From Ifrita kowaldi (taxonomy: Eukaryota; Chordata; Aves; Passeriformes; Cinclosomatidae), in NCBI GenBank assembly GCA_013398055.1, contig VZRS01009654.1, positions 811,155 to 875,154 on the forward strand: DNA of 64,000 nt, in the 5' to 3' direction. Numbering within the stretch: position 1 is the first letter of the stretch; each line of letters begins with the position of its first letter. The position numbers and the translations under genes are program-made. Of the stretch, positions 32,738 to 52,700 are shown piece by piece. The notes beneath the pieces are model-generated. The model saw only the letters and a list, made by a program, of their open reading frames with translations, ran no database searches and was not told where the DNA came from.

Positions 32738-34163
32738 GGACTATTGTGTCAGACACTGGATGCATCAGTCTTTTTGTAAGGGCACAAAATGACCTTAGAT
32801 AGGTATTTGTGCTCCATAAACAGCACTCAAGGCCAACAATAGCTTCAGGTTGCTACTGCTGAAAAAGTTGAGAAATTTGAAGAAAAGTTTTGCATGCAAA
32901 ATATCAGTATGATTCAGCCACTGACCTCTTGCATTCTGCTCTTCAATACCAAACACAGTAAACAGGTGTCTGCAATGTCCCTGACACTAGTTCTGAATTA
33001 TTCCAAACTCTCTGTGAAGTTAAAGCAGTACGTCGAGGTAAAGGTTTGGGTAAGGCAAACATAAGCACCTGCAGCGGCTGCAGTAATCTGCCTGATCTGA
33101 CACGGAACAAATGAACCACAGGATGGGTACAGGTGTTGGAGATGCCCCAAGAGAATGCCTGAAAGTTCAAAATGGGGACAGCATGCCAAGACTGCATTGC
33201 TCTCATGAGCTGAGAACAGGCAGAGCTCAGCCCTGTAGCCCCAGGACTCTCCCAAAGAAGGAATACATATCCAGAACTGTACCATGGGCTCATTTCCTGC
33301 CTGTGTCAGGAGTTTCCCTAGAGAAACCAAGTATTTCCATCTGCAAGGTGGAGATAACAAACCACCCTCATTTTCCATGGTCACTGTAAAGACAAACCTA
33401 GAAACATCACAGAAGCAGAATGTCTCCACAGCAACAGTAACAACCTGAATCCATAGGAAGGACTTACACAGAGATCCAGAACAGAGAAAAACAAGTGTTA
33501 TGAAAACCTGCAATCCCTTCCGTGTCTTGGGTGACCTATCTGTAGAACACCCATCATGTCTGCTAAAAAGACAAAAATCCTACACAACTGCCTGCTTTCT
33601 GCATGGTCAGCAAGTTCTTGAGGGCATCCCAGATGCTGCCTGCACTGGTCTCTACACGGTGATACACAGGCTTCTAGCCAGAACATCCAGCTATGCAGGG
33701 TGCACAAACAGAAGCCTGGAAGCCCTGAACACTGGAGCCTCTGGGGTCCTTGTCCTGTGCTGGGGACTGCACTTGGCTTTGACCCATGCAATGTCCTCCA
33801 GCAACAGACCTTCTCCAGCAGCTCTGAAACAAGCTAAATACAAACAGCTGCTATGCTTCGGTTCAGACTTTTCTTCATTTGAGAAAGAAACATCTCAATT
33901 AATTTGTTTCTGCCACTGCTCAAAGTTTTCCTGAACTCATGAGAACCAGGAGAAAAGCAGGATGACCTGACCAATAATCCCAAGTGGGAATCAGGTTTGG
34001 CAGCCTGGTGTGAAGACAGGATTTAAATCCAGGGTAAAGGCCTACTATATCCCATTTTTAACTCAATGGTTTATTCTACAAGAACACAGTAGGGCACAGG
34101 GAAATGACATGCAGCCATGAAAGAAAGGCAAGGGCTAAGCACAGCTTGGGCCCAGAAAAATCA

Positions 34164-39475
<5,312 letters not shown>

Positions 39476-42400
39476 CTAAAATATAGGAAAGAAAGAAAAA
39501 AAAAAAGCAGTCAGTAATCTTCCCACAAACCAAACAACAGTTCCCAACCAAAGCAGTGCTGCTAGGTACCATGACAAATGCTCATTAGGTTATCACCTCT
39601 CCATCCAATGTCCCTGTGGAGCACAAACATTTGTACCTCTAAATATCCAAAGAAGTTGCCAGGTGTTTCTGTAGCAGAGGGAATCTGAGACAGTCATTTT
39701 ACAGCTCCAGCACATCTCATGCACTGGAGAGGCTTCTCATTTTCTGTTTGGCTTAGAATACCTTGCAACCGATTTTAAAGCATGCTAAGTGCTCAGATTG
39801 CTAAGGACTTCCAGTGGTATTAGACGACACATATTAATATGAAGGAGAACAGGGAACAGCATTCCAGGTGATCTTGTCTCTTGAGAGGAGCTTGAGAAAA
39901 AAAAGAGAACCATTCTTCAACTGCCTCTGGTCTACTCCATCTCCAGCAGCCCTTAACACACTGAAGGACAGCATGCTGAGCTCCTCAGTCACATAAATCA
40001 CATCCCAGGAGTGTCTGTCCTGCTGCCTCCATTCTCACTGACTAGCTGCTAAGTAGATCTCCCTCCCCTGTGATTGTCCCACTTCTCCTCCCCCACAACA
40101 TGGAGGAGTACATACTTTCTGAATAAGGATAATATCACCCATCTCAGCAGAAGTGCAGGTCTTGAAAGGATATAAGTAACCATTACTTAGTGACACTACT
40201 GTCTAGCACAGCCCCAAACTCCCACTACTTAAGAGCCTCTGGCAGAAGCATCCCTGCAGCCATCTCAATAACAAAAATCACAGCCACTCTGTAATTAGTG
40301 ATACAATGCACCGCCACTGGAATGATAATATGAGTCTGAAGTGCAGGACAAACTGAGGCCCAAACTAAAATACAGTCAGTACTATGCAGGCTAAACGTAA
40401 CTCTTTTTTGAAAGCACCTTCTGACCTCAAGTAGTCAGGATAAAAGTATCTCTCATATGAGAGAAATTAATTTCACTACAACACACGACAGCACATTTTC
40501 TGTGGTTGCAATCTGTAATCCCATGCTCCGAACAATGGGCATGTGGGGGACTGACAAGGGAGAGACCATCTCTTCCAAGAGATGTGACAGAAGGGGTTAT
40601 CTCAAAAGAGTATCATGTCAACTGGTCTGAAAGAGGTAAGTTTGATGGTCAAAACACAAGAAGTAAACATAAAACACCTCAGACACCTCTGTGTGGCATA
40701 GATTTAAACAGGTGAATCAAAGAGCTCAATCTCATCTGAAGAAGCAGAAGCTGTTTGACACAAAACTACTGTTTGGAGAGTAAATGGTAGCAACCAGGAG
40801 GACAAGTTTGTTCAAGTGCTAATGAATGTGTTTCCCAGTGTTTGAATAGCAGACCAAGTAAACCCTTTCCTCTGCACAACCTGATAAACCCTCAATCACT
40901 CTCTAAATAGAAGGGTGAGGTTACTCACAAATGAATGTACCCAAAAGCTCAGTGCTACCACAAGGAAAGTCTTCCCTCCCTCTCCCAGATGTGGTCCTAG
41001 AGCCAATTCAACTCACTGACCCAGCAAAGAAAACTGTTTACTTTCTTAAGGTCTCCTGCTCAGTAGTGCGTGGAGGCAGTTCAGCAGCATCTAACAAGCC
41101 TCTACAAGGGCCAAGCAGGAGGGTGGAGTGGACCACAGCAGCCATGCCATTTTAGGCTGCTGGGGAACCACAGAAGGAAGGACTCATCAAATACTGAAGC
41201 ACAGCATGCCAGAAATTTAGAAATGCTTCACTACTACTTATAGCACACACAGGATTTCAAAAGAAAGATTACCCCAAATGGCAAGAGGATTGTTCTGGGT
41301 TGTCTGAACACTGGGCTTTCGCTACTAACCTGCTCTTATTTGAGTTCACCAGACCACAATCAGTGTGGCAGAATCTTTCCTTGGAAAAAGCATTGCTCAA
41401 CAGCTGCGGAGCTTTCCACTGCTGTGCTCTGGCCTTGTTCTCCACTGGGACTGTGGAATGAAGCAGGATAACAGCACAGCTGTAAATACTTTTATGGCAA
41501 TGGCCCTTTGGACGGATGCATGTATTGTGAAAGTCTGGGATCTCTTTTTTCAAAATAGCCTGGTTTCCTTCCAGATTTGGAAGCTTGGAAAAAAGAAGAG
41601 TAAGTAATTAAGCACCTTTTATTGCTTTTTATTGTTAACCCCCTGAGAAATAAAAGGTGGTGGGTTTTTTTCAACTAAGAGTGGTTTTATTTGGAAAAGG
41701 GCCCTGTATCCTGAAGTACGTCCTTTTGACTCTACTTCCTTCATGCCACTGCCTGGGCTGTATTACAAGAAGAGAGGTTAATTTATTTGGCTCCCTTTTG
41801 CAGCCAGGCTACTTCACTCCTCCAGAAAGGCAAATGAGAGCAGAGATGCTTTCAAATGGTACATCATCATCACCATCACATATCAAAGTATGAGAGCAAC
41901 TTATGTCAGAAAGGTTGTGGCTGCCCATGAACCTCCTTCTCATATCTGGAAAGCAGACAAAGCGAGATACCTTGAGCTAGTGCCTGGCCCTGGGTAACAT
42001 TACAAAATTCGTGTTGATTTGAGGAGGAAGGCCGAGATCTAACTCACAGGCCACAAGCATGCACTTTTATTTCTTGTCTGACTTCTCTGAAGTCATTTCA
42101 GTTTTGTTTTCCATCAGCCCAAAGCAGAGCAGACACCTCTTCTATAAATCACTGATAATCCCAATAGAGCCCAACAGGGCATCCCTCTGCACTGAGGGTG
42201 GAATAGGGCCACCAGTTCTACACTTCCAAGAAACACAGATGAAGTTAAATGCAAACCACAAATCTTCTAAACTTTGCCTTATTATAAAGCCTGGCAGGAT
42301 AACTAGATCAGTGAGAGTATTTTTATTGCTGCAAGAGTCACCCAGGGCTTGGTAGGAAACAAAGTCCCAGAGCCAGCACCAACTTCTCAACTGGAACCAT

Positions 42401-45400
42401 CTCCATCTCATCATGGCCTTAGACAGCCTGAAGTGACACAATTTTGCAAAACACTGCCATTAGCCATGAGAGGCAGAATGGAGGCTTCAGCTTCTCAAGA
42501 ACATGGACCATGAAGGGTGAATAGATGGAGCACACGCAGTTTCCGTGAGACAATTCCCAGATGCGCAGACATTTTCTCAAGGCATTCTTCAGGTCCTACA
42601 CGAACTCCAATAAGCATAATGCTATGAGCAGCACAACAGCATAGTGAACAGCAACAACCAGTATCCCAGTGTGGACGCATTAGGCCATTTTACAAGAAAG
42701 CAGGATTATGAATGCTTTTAATAACTGCAGTGGGACTCACAAACTATATTCACCACAGATCAACCCAGAGCAGTCTCTATCAAAACATAATCATCAGAAA
42801 ACAGCTTTATGTTGCATATACTGCATATACTGCAGAGCAGTAAAATATATTCTTACTTCAAAGTAGTAAACTGGAAAGAGATCTGACAGACAGGAGAAGC
42901 CTGGAGAAATGCACCAGAAAAGTAAAGGGAAGCAAGAGAAGGGAGCGCTGAAATTTTTGCTGTCCACTGGGTCTTGCAATCCTGGCAGTCTTGTTTAGAG
43001 CCGTTTTTACTGACTTGGCTTCATGCATCTGCACAGGATCCTTTTTGTTATTCTAGGAAACCTACTGAAACCTCCCACTCACCCCATCCACCTTCTGGGC
43101 AACACAGCCGCTCCTCCCCACGCCTTGAGTCACAGCTACTGGTGGCACTTGGCTCGGGGCGGATGCTAAGCCCTGCTGTACTGCCTGTCACCAGCAAACA
43201 AGTTTTTGGAAGTGGAAAGGGCTGTCAAGAGCAGCCAGCCACCTTTCTGGTGCAGGCCTGGCCCTGGGAGCAGCCAGGTGAGGAAGAAAACACCAAAAAA
43301 CACCACACCTGCATTTGTTGGGGTGAGGTGACTTGCACCCCAGTTCAGAGGGCAAAAATACACTGCCAGGTGGGAAGCTGCTCGGAAGCAGCAGATGTTC
43401 TTGCAGTCTGCAGACACAGAAGTCTGGAGATTATTCTCCTGCTTACTTCTAACTCTCAGTCCCAAAGACAAGAAAACAAATAGTCTGTTAATCTTGAGGC
43501 TTATGGAAATTTCAGAGCTGGAAAACTACTTACTGTTAAATAATAGCACAGAAACCTCACACCATAAATTTTCTGTGGCAACTGCACAAGAGGTGCAAAC
43601 AGAGCTGTGTTTCTTGGCCCTTGGATTTTTCCATATATTGTACTCCTAGTTTCATTTTTGGACACAACAGATTGCCAGGACACCCCTGCAGGTCTGCCTC
43701 TTTTTCACTGTTCACTATGGAGGACGTCTGATGAAGGAGCACGTGTGTATTTGCATGTACATGGATGCGTTTCTCATCATTGCTCTCTGTACTCCCTGCT
43801 CCCACCTAGCTAAGATTTGTAGCTTTTTATTTTTTTTTCTTTTTACACCCCAGCCTGATCAGCAAGATCCCTGACATCAAGATCACCTCCTGCTATTTGG
43901 CTGCTGGGTGCTGCATGAACAACAACACGTTTGTATTCTACCGCAATATAACCTGTCAGATAATAAAGAGAATAACAAATGTTACTAAAAGCAAGTAAAT
44001 ATGATTAACTGTTCTGCTGCCTCAGCATATTTGCTGTTGGGGTATCCCCTACAAGCCTACCTGCATACCTATTTTAACAGGCATGCACGCTCTTTTTCTT
44101 GACGCAACATGAAAAGTCCTTGCTTCTTCACTGTAACCCTTCACATTAACCCTTTCCTGGTCACAAGCTAATTAAAACAATAGCCAGGTGACAGCTAGTC
44201 CTGCAAGCAAAACTCTAATGAGATTCCATCTTCAGCTAGGTCCTTCCAGGTATCTCTCAGCCGTGCCAACTGCAAACCTACCCATACCGCTTAAGCATGC
44301 ATACACACTGCACTCTCTGGTACTCTTTGCACTTCCTCAACATTTGCTTTTGTTCCTGAAAGCCAATAACCTTCCCCCTCCACACTGTTATTTCCAATCT
44401 GAGTACCTTTCTGGTACCACAGTGGTTCAGGCAGAGTTCCTGAAACCTAGGGAAGCAGGACAGTAAGTCAACATTTTAAAGAATGTTTCCGCCTGGAAAG
44501 CAGCAGCAGCACCATGATATCACTCAGAGCCAATCTAGAGAGCTCTTTGCTGAAAGAAAGCAGTCATAAGGCACTTTGGCTGCTGAGCAATTTTAGCAGT
44601 GTAAATGTTGAAGCTACCACAACCACATAAATGACAGATATAAAGAAAAAATAAATGGGCAGTTTCATCTCTTTGTGGCTGTGACAGTGGCATTCCAGCT
44701 TTATCTGACCTTTCCAGATGCTCTTTACTTCTCTCCTTGCTAAATCACTCTCCACACAGCCCTGCTTTCCATGGGTGAATGTAAACTTTCTGACACAGCC
44801 AAGAGACTGCCATATTTGTGTAACAGCCCTGGAGAGGTTGTAACTGAGCCAGAGCAGTGCTGCTTGCCTATTTTCTGACAGGAGAAAGGTCTGGCTTAAG
44901 CAAAAGAATTCACTGGAGCACTGCCTCTCCAGACCACCACCACTGTGCTCAAAGGGAGGCAGTGTTCACAGCCACCAAGGCACCCTCCTTCCTTGTGTTT
45001 ATGCTGGGGGATGAATTTTAATTAAGTATTTCAATACAGCTCTGCTGTTCAGATGTGTCCACAAAGGTTTGGCACCTGGTAAGAAGGGGATGGAGCTGCA
45101 AGCACACAAATCTCAGTTTAGCAGCACAGTTTTATGCTGTCTACACATGTGCTCTGCAAAGGGAGGTCTTGAGTGGGCTGAAAGCTATGGGTGCTAGCCC
45201 CGGCTTTCTTCTAGTGTTGTAGGAGAAATGACAGCAGGACTCCCTTTCCAGCCACCAGAAAAGAAAGCAGGATATTCAAACAGTACTTCATACATAGCTG
45301 AAAAACAGAATCAATTTACCCAGCTGTGAGTGCTGCACTTCTGCTAGCCATGTAGTTAGCAGTGCACTTGGGCTTCTGACTGCACAGCCGGGCTGCATTC

Positions 45401-45533
45401 CCTGCCTGGCCTGAACGCAACCCCTCCGTGGCTCCTGCTTACTGCAACACCATACATTCCTTACAGCACTGCTGTAAGGGGCACATCAGCTAATTCTTGC
45501 AACAGCTTCTACAGCCTGGTCCACGCTGCAAGG

Positions 45534-45553
45534 AATTTTATTTAAATAAAATT
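45534..45553. repeat. Perfect 20-bp AT-only palindrome
   Basis: AATTTTATTTAAATAAAATT is its own reverse complement. It contains AATAAA on both strands. It lies in AT-rich intron 1 sequence. Confidence 0.85.
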
Positions 45554-46693
45554 ATCTGAAACAAGGATGGATGCAATCATCTAATAACAGCTAATAGTTT
45601 ATTATAGCAGGCAGAAAACTGCTGCACACATAGCTTTTTTTAAGCAATAGGATTACTAACAAAGGAGTCCAGCTGCCCCATAAAGGGATCCTTTCCACCT
45701 TGGTCGTCTGGAAGCTGAACATACTGTATTAATTAAGGAGGATGCTAACCCACAGCCACCGCAAGTATCTCGCTCTTGCTCCTTGAACAGACAGACTAGG
45801 CCATCATCAACTTACTAATTGGAAGGATTTGGCTGGGTAGGCCATGAAAATTAAAGCTCAACAATCCAGTTCCAGTTTCCCTTCATTCAGCACTAACTCA
45901 TTACCAGCATTACCTCCCAGGGTCTCATGTGATTTTTCCCTTTCCTAATGCTACTGCTCTGAGTCCTCCTTTCACATCTTAAAGCACTTGGAAGAAATGC
46001 TGGGGTCTCGTGGGTGGCTGCTTAACACCCTACCCACACTCAACACAGACTCAATTGACAGGCTTGGATGCAGCTTTTTTTTCTGCACAAGTCTGTGATA
46101 TAAGCTGACAAGGAGGTGCTCATTTAATTGGGAAGTAATTACTAAGTAATCCTAGGTCCCGTCAACACCCTGGCACAAGAAAAGCCATGGCTGGACATAA
46201 CAGATCACACCAACAACCCTAGTGAAAAAAGCTGGGTATTAAAAAGGCTGTTCATGAGGTACAACTGACCCATTGAATATTTTCTCTGCCCACATGCTGC
46301 AAGTGGCAGAAGCTTTAAACACATACATATTATTGGTTTTCAATAGTGATGGAGGAAGTGCAGACCTACTACAGCCCTACTTCTGCATACTACATCGCTT
46401 GGATTACTCCTTGGTGTACTTGGACATCTGCTAGAATGCCCAAAAATACTCAAAAATGGTTGTCCTCTCCCCACAGGGGAGCTCTAGGTATTGCAGATCC
46501 TCTACACAAACCTCATCACAAGTACAAGGAGCCACCCAATGTAGTAATATGTATTTAAACTCTGATGGTGTGCACTAGTCAAGCTCTCACTCAGGACCGG
46601 ACTCAACACCTGAACTCAATTGTTATTCAAATAGAGTTCAGGCCACCTCAACCTAAAGTGCTCGTTAACCTCCTACAAAAAGCTGCAGTTGCA

Positions 46694-46716
46694 GGGCGGG
46701 CACAAGCCCTATAAAT
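46694..46716 (+). promoter_or_regulatory. GC box plus TATA box cluster, plus strand
   Basis: GGGCGGG at 46694-46700 is followed ten bases later by TATAAAT at 46710-46716. The arrangement is promoter-like and would transcribe the plus strand, antisense to ACTN1, starting near 46740. It could be a decayed LTR promoter, a lone antisense promoter, or chance. No LTR ends or target-site duplications were found. Confidence 0.25.
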
Positions 46717-49700
46717 CTAGCCCTGGGAGGAGCCAAGGTTGGGATGGTTGTTCCTGGGTGTTGTGTGTTGCTGGAGCTCTGCTCTGAGAAATCATAATCC
46801 AAGACCCAGAAGATTGCAAGCTCCGGCACAACCCAAAGCTCCTTTTATTTGAACCTGAATCAAGAGAAAAGTCACCATTTGCCCATACTCCCCAATCTCA
46901 TTTTCTAACCTGAAATACCTTCACTGCATGTTGCTTTGCATTTGAAGCCACATTACAATTTTGAAAAAAAGAAGGCATTTGGTAAACCCTTTTGGTATTT
47001 ATGTTCCAAATCCAGTCACCAGGACCCAAAGGTAGTTCAAAGAGCTTGGTTTGTGTTGACAAGTTACACTATCAGCAGCTGACCTCTAAAGAATTACAGG
47101 TATGATGCTCAATGAGATGAATGCTGCACAGTGGAGAGCTTTGCTTTCTAATAGAGTTGGCCTTTTAGAAACGCTGAAGGAATTAAATGGATATTCAGAA
47201 GGAATCATTACAGACACTCACAGCACAATTTCATCAACTCCCCACAAAAGGAGTTTAGTACTACTAGCATCAGTGCTAATGTCCTGTTCTGGCTTAATTG
47301 CAGCCGCTGAGTTCCAAGCTAAAAAACCAAAATATAGCCCACACTACTTCTCAAGTGCTACGCCCTGAAAACAGGAGGTATCATTACACTGTACTGTGCA
47401 GTACCAGCATCTGCTCAAAGAACCATTTGGTGGCTGCATAAGGACTTACTGAAGGTGAAAAGGCAAACTGTAAGTCTACTTGCATTTACCAACCCCAGGG
47501 CACAGCCCCTGCAATTTGGAAACACAGAACTCAGTCACTACTTCTTAGCCACTTCCCAAAACCCATCTCTGCAGCTCAGGATGAGAACAACACTACAGCA
47601 GTAAGAGCTCCATCCCTAAGCCTAACGGCATAAGACGGCTTGGATCCCACTGGTAGTGTGAAGTTCTCCACTGAAGTCTCTTTGCCCAGAGGAGCTAGGA
47701 ACTGCTGCATAAAGATAATAAACTCTTCTGACAGCCAGTTCATCCTTTTGGACACTGGCAATGAATCAGCAGCACATCACTTGCAAGAAGCACCACGTAA
47801 ATTCAGTGCAGGAGTTTTTATTTTTGCTCAGTGGCATACAGTTCTCAGTGTCTTGCACAGTTTTTCATTCTCAATCCTGGAAGACAGGACAAAAGAAGAA
47901 AACCCCAAAGTCTGTTCCACGCTGGTTTCCCACTGGCGTGGTATTAAACTGCTTTGGAGCCAGAACATGCCCTTTTATTAGCTAACAACAGGCTAAAGTG
48001 GGAAGGGCAGAAATCTTAATCCAGCACACTTCCTGTCCAACACAGGGTAAATATTTGTTCTCCTCTACATTTGTGCCTCTGGAGCCTTTAACTCCACTTC
48101 TGCTATAGAACTGCACCATTTCAAGAAGAATCTGCTTCTGGTATTTGAAAGCTACTGACCATTAAATCAGCGAGTTGGTTGGCATTTCAGATCAGTAAAG
48201 CATAAGGTCTCTTGATCCCTGAGTTACCAGACAGCACTAATAGCTAGGAAAACACAAGAAGCCTTCAAACATGCAAAAACTACAAAAACCCCCCAAAACT
48301 ATGCAAGGATATCAACTGGCTAGAAGTAAGGTCTTTTAGAGTTTATCATGAAGTTCAGACTAGCAAGACTCTTCATTATATCCTTCTCTCTCCTATGAAA
48401 TCAGCTCATAAATGTCAATTTGCTTCAAGCTCTCTCATAACAAAAATTAAACAGAGCTTGTCTCTGCATTTTATATGCTGAATTTCCCAAGTGCTTTATA
48501 GCATTTGAAGATATATTGGAAGAAATTACTTTACTGCACTAGGATGCAACTATTTATAGACTGAAAAGTGGCAACAAACCACTGAAAGCCAGACTGTTCA
48601 ATTCATGGAAGCTGAAACTCCAACTGCTCAGCACAGGACTGGGCCAAGACACCACGATGAGAACCTGCCTGCGCAGCCTTATGTTCCTGATGGCAGGCCC
48701 TCACTTTACATCTCACCACCCAGGTTTATCCAGACCCAGTACTGATTTCATGGTGAAGTTGAGGTGTCACCCACCTGGTCCCAGGAACAGGCTGGGGGGG
48801 AAGACAGAGAACACCTGGCACTGTAACACAAAGCAGGATATGCAGCTCTGCTCCAGCTCTGGCCTATCTGAGAGCACGAGTCAAAGGTACAAGACATCTT
48901 TCAACTCAGAGCAGGTCAGGAAGCACCTTCCATCTGGTGGATTCACAGGCAGACACAAACACAACTGCTCCAATGAAGATTTGTCTTGCTTCTGCCATGA
49001 AGGTATATGTGTGGGGCCTATCAGTTTATACTGAGTCCACAGAGCCAGCAGTGCAGGAGCTGATCTGGCTGAAAGCCCTTCTGCAGTGTAGGGGCTGCCC
49101 AGAGCTTCCTGGGAGGATTTCACAGGTGGTGTTTTTTCTATGGCTCTTCTTTGGCTGTTTACTTTGCTGATGAACAGGAAGAGAGGGAGAGGAAGTTACA
49201 GATCCATTTATCCAGGCTTTCTAAATACAGAGCTATGTAAACAGGTTGAATAATTGAAACAACTTAATGTATGTGCCCACTGCTCTGTATGGATGCTGCA
49301 AAATTAGCACAAAGCACTGGCAGATGTTTAGGGCCTCTGCAGCTCTGGAACATAGAAAAAACTTGAAATAATCTGGTTTTCTAAGGGATGATGGCAAATG
49401 TTTCGGATAAAAGAAACGATAGCTGCATTGCTAGCAAGAAAGGGCCTCCAAAACAGTATTTGGCATGAAGCCTTAGAGTTCCCTGTCAAAGAGTAAAGAA
49501 TCAAAAAGGATACCTGTATCCAACAGAAAGCTACATGGCATAGATGTACTATGTATTTGGGCTTCACTCTCATCACCAGTAATACCACCACTTGGATAAA
49601 ACATACAGAAAAAATGTCAGATGTTTGGATACATTTGTCCCCTTGGCCATCATCACTCTCCATCATCACATTGTGCTGTCAGCATTCAGAGTTCTCATAC

Positions 49701-52700
49701 TCATTTGCAACTGTGAAACACAATTCCCAGCTCAAGGGGGGTTAATTCCCAGCTCCGGAAGAGCTGCCTTTTGAGCAAGGTCTGTAATTGGTAGCATCAT
49801 TCACCTGAAATGGGATTTTTCCAAAATTAGGAAAATAGCTCCTGGGACAAGATGTCTGTGATTCACATGTGCTACCAAAGAAGTAAGGGCCCTGAAGGAT
49901 CTTACTGTGCTAGGAACTATCACACACAGGGCGAAAAGCAGCTCTGTGCTCCAAAGCACTTCAATGTGAGACTCAAGATGAGGGTGGAAACAAGTAGGCA
50001 GTGTTAGTAAGGGTGCTTGGCAGTGGTCTCAGCACACTCACAGCCTACCTCTTGTCATTTTCTATATCAAGATCATAGTAAACTAAAGAGAGCTTGATCC
50101 ACAAAAAGACTGATCCTATCTGAAAAAGGAACAAACAGTTCACAACCCCTACAAGCTACACAAATGTGTCTGAACTGCAGCCTCCTACGCAAGACCACAG
50201 GACTGAATCCCCCCCACTGTCCAATGCTTGGAGCCATCACCTTGTTCTGGATAGCTACATCCTGCTGCCACCGTGCATTTTGCTCTAGCTTGGTCCATGC
50301 AGCTGGTGCTGCCAGCCTAATGTAGGGGAAACAATGTAACTGCACCAGGCTACAACAGATCCCACCTAAGCAAGCAAGGCAGCACAAACAAGAGCAAGAA
50401 AGCAATTGAAAATGAAACAAGCAGACAGTTGGCATCAGGGGCTGATACGAGTGCGAGCTGACATCTCACTGCAGAGGTAAGAATGGGAGAGGTGAAACAG
50501 GGCCTTGAAAACAAAGGTAGGTACCTCATATTTAATAAGGTGAAGAAAGGGATGCTACTGAAGAGATGTGAACTGAAGGGCATGTTTAAAAGTGATGGAT
50601 GACAAAAATTATTACTGCAGCTGTTTGGGTGAGTGTGATTGGATTGCTTCATGGAGGTCCGAAAAAAAAGAATGCTGCCATTACTCAAACATAAGATAAT
50701 CGAGAGCCTGTGTGAGAGCTGCATGGGAGATTCATCAGCCATTCTGGAATAAATAAAATGTCAGGTCACAGTAGGGAATGTCACATCTATTGTTGGATGA
50801 AAAGATTTAACTGATCTGGGTGAAGACAAGATACTGAATGTTCACATAAAGGCACTGTAAAAAAGTCTCACTGATAACCCATGTGAGCAGTAAATGTCTT
50901 CTAAAATGCAAAATACATTAAGTGAGCCCTAGGAACTCTGAAAAAGGGCCACCTGGGCACCCCTTCTTCCTCCCACCTCCACCCCTGCAACACAGAACAA
51001 CAGAGAGACTGAGAAGGTGGAACTGCTCCTCCATCTACCCCCAAGCAGACATGCTCCTTTCATTCACACGAAGAGAGCAGCAGGGATTGTCACCTTTTAC
51101 TGCTGCTGCCTCTGTAAAGCCAGCACAGACAACTGGGATGGGACTGACATCTGCACCTTCGCATGCATGAAGAGAAGGTAAGTCTTTACTATAGCACAAG
51201 CTTGCCAGTGTGTCCACTCCGTGTCTAATTGAACCTCCAGGCCTTCAACAGGGCACAGACAAGCAGTGTCAGGATGATCAGATCCTCAGTGAATTACTGG
51301 GAGTTGACCACAGGCATTTCGCCTCCCAGGCTTTAACTCTTAGGTGGGCTCACATATTTGCACAGTTGTAGGTTCAAGAGTTTTTTCACTTACTAGTTTA
51401 AATAACCAGCCTATAGTTTAAATGAAACCACTAATAACAACAAAAATTGATACAGATCAGTGTCTCTGTGTCCTGTGGTTGTGGGGATGAGCATTTATTA
51501 AGGTAATGGCCATATTTAAAATTGAATTGCATTGAGACTTACTTTTAATTGGAGACTGAAAGTGCGAAAGCTACTGTGGGTGCTGAGATTATGAGGATGA
51601 TCTTATCTGGAATCTTAAGACATATTCTGTGCTTAGGCATGAATATGTCATCTAAGAGTAGAATACAACAGGATCTAAACTCTCTACAATGACACTGAAG
51701 AGCAAGTTATTTCTCAGTATACATCACAGCCTGAGGAGGGGTCTAATTAGTGAGCATCTTCATGGGCCTTAAGGCATCTGCATACCACTGTAAGCTTCTA
51801 GCACTGACTTACTACCACATGCACTGCAAGCAATGGGATCTCCTATCTTCACGCAGTAAATATAGTCCTGACTGGTACTGAGGTGTGCTTTGAGTGATCT
51901 GTGCCAAGTCTGTGGGTACACCTGGACAGCACAGTGAAAAACAGTGTAGAGTATCTAAGCCAAGGTACCAGAAACACTGGTGGTAGTAAAGCACCGCTTA
52001 GCAATGGCTGTCTAATGTAGGAGCTGTAACAGGCATATAGGGCACAGCCCCCTGCAGAGGACAGTACCCAGCAAACATGGGAACTGAGGCTCAGTAGTGC
52101 AATGGAGCAAAGGAGAGTTCACATCGTGTCTTCCCAGTATGTTGTGCTCAGGCCAGGATGCAGATCTTGAAACAAAGTAAGACAAAAAGGACAGTTGAAG
52201 ATTAAAAATCATGATAGGGCATAATTACAGCACGAGTTTTGTTCCAGCCTGCTGTGGTCCAATGTTTCAGACATACCAAGAAACCAGAAATTGCATTAAG
52301 AGAGATGGAGGCAATGCTGGCTCACCCAACACAACACCTGGCTGAGGACGGCACAGCACTCTCCTGTGCGTCCTTCAATTTGCTGTCTTTCCTCCAAACT
52401 CATGCTCCTTGGCCCTGTTCACAGCCTCTAAAAATTCAGGCTGGGAATCTAAGGACAATATACTTAACTTTAAGGAGATGTAATCTTTAAACATTTTCTT
52501 GATCTCATGAGCAAAACCTCATATTTTTATCTATTTTTATCTTAATTATTTTGTCTTGAGACTGTTTATGTAGTTTATCAAAGCAAGGAACACTATCTAA
52601 AAGAAGTCAGATGTGGGACTGATACCAAGGATTAAAAGCAGGAGAGAAACATTCCAGTTTGTTGGGTATTTTTGTTTTCTTCTTTCTTTGATCTTTTATT

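Noticed and set aside
32943..33934. Cluster of 92-171 codon frames on both strands in intron 3
   Set aside because: The frames overlap head to head and have low-similarity, Cys/Ser/Leu-rich translations typical of non-coding sequence.
42974..43483. 169-codon plus-strand open frame in intron 1
   Set aside because: No recognisable domain and no repeat-free coding signature; the minus strand is also open across much of it. Treated as chance, though a non-coding transcript is possible.
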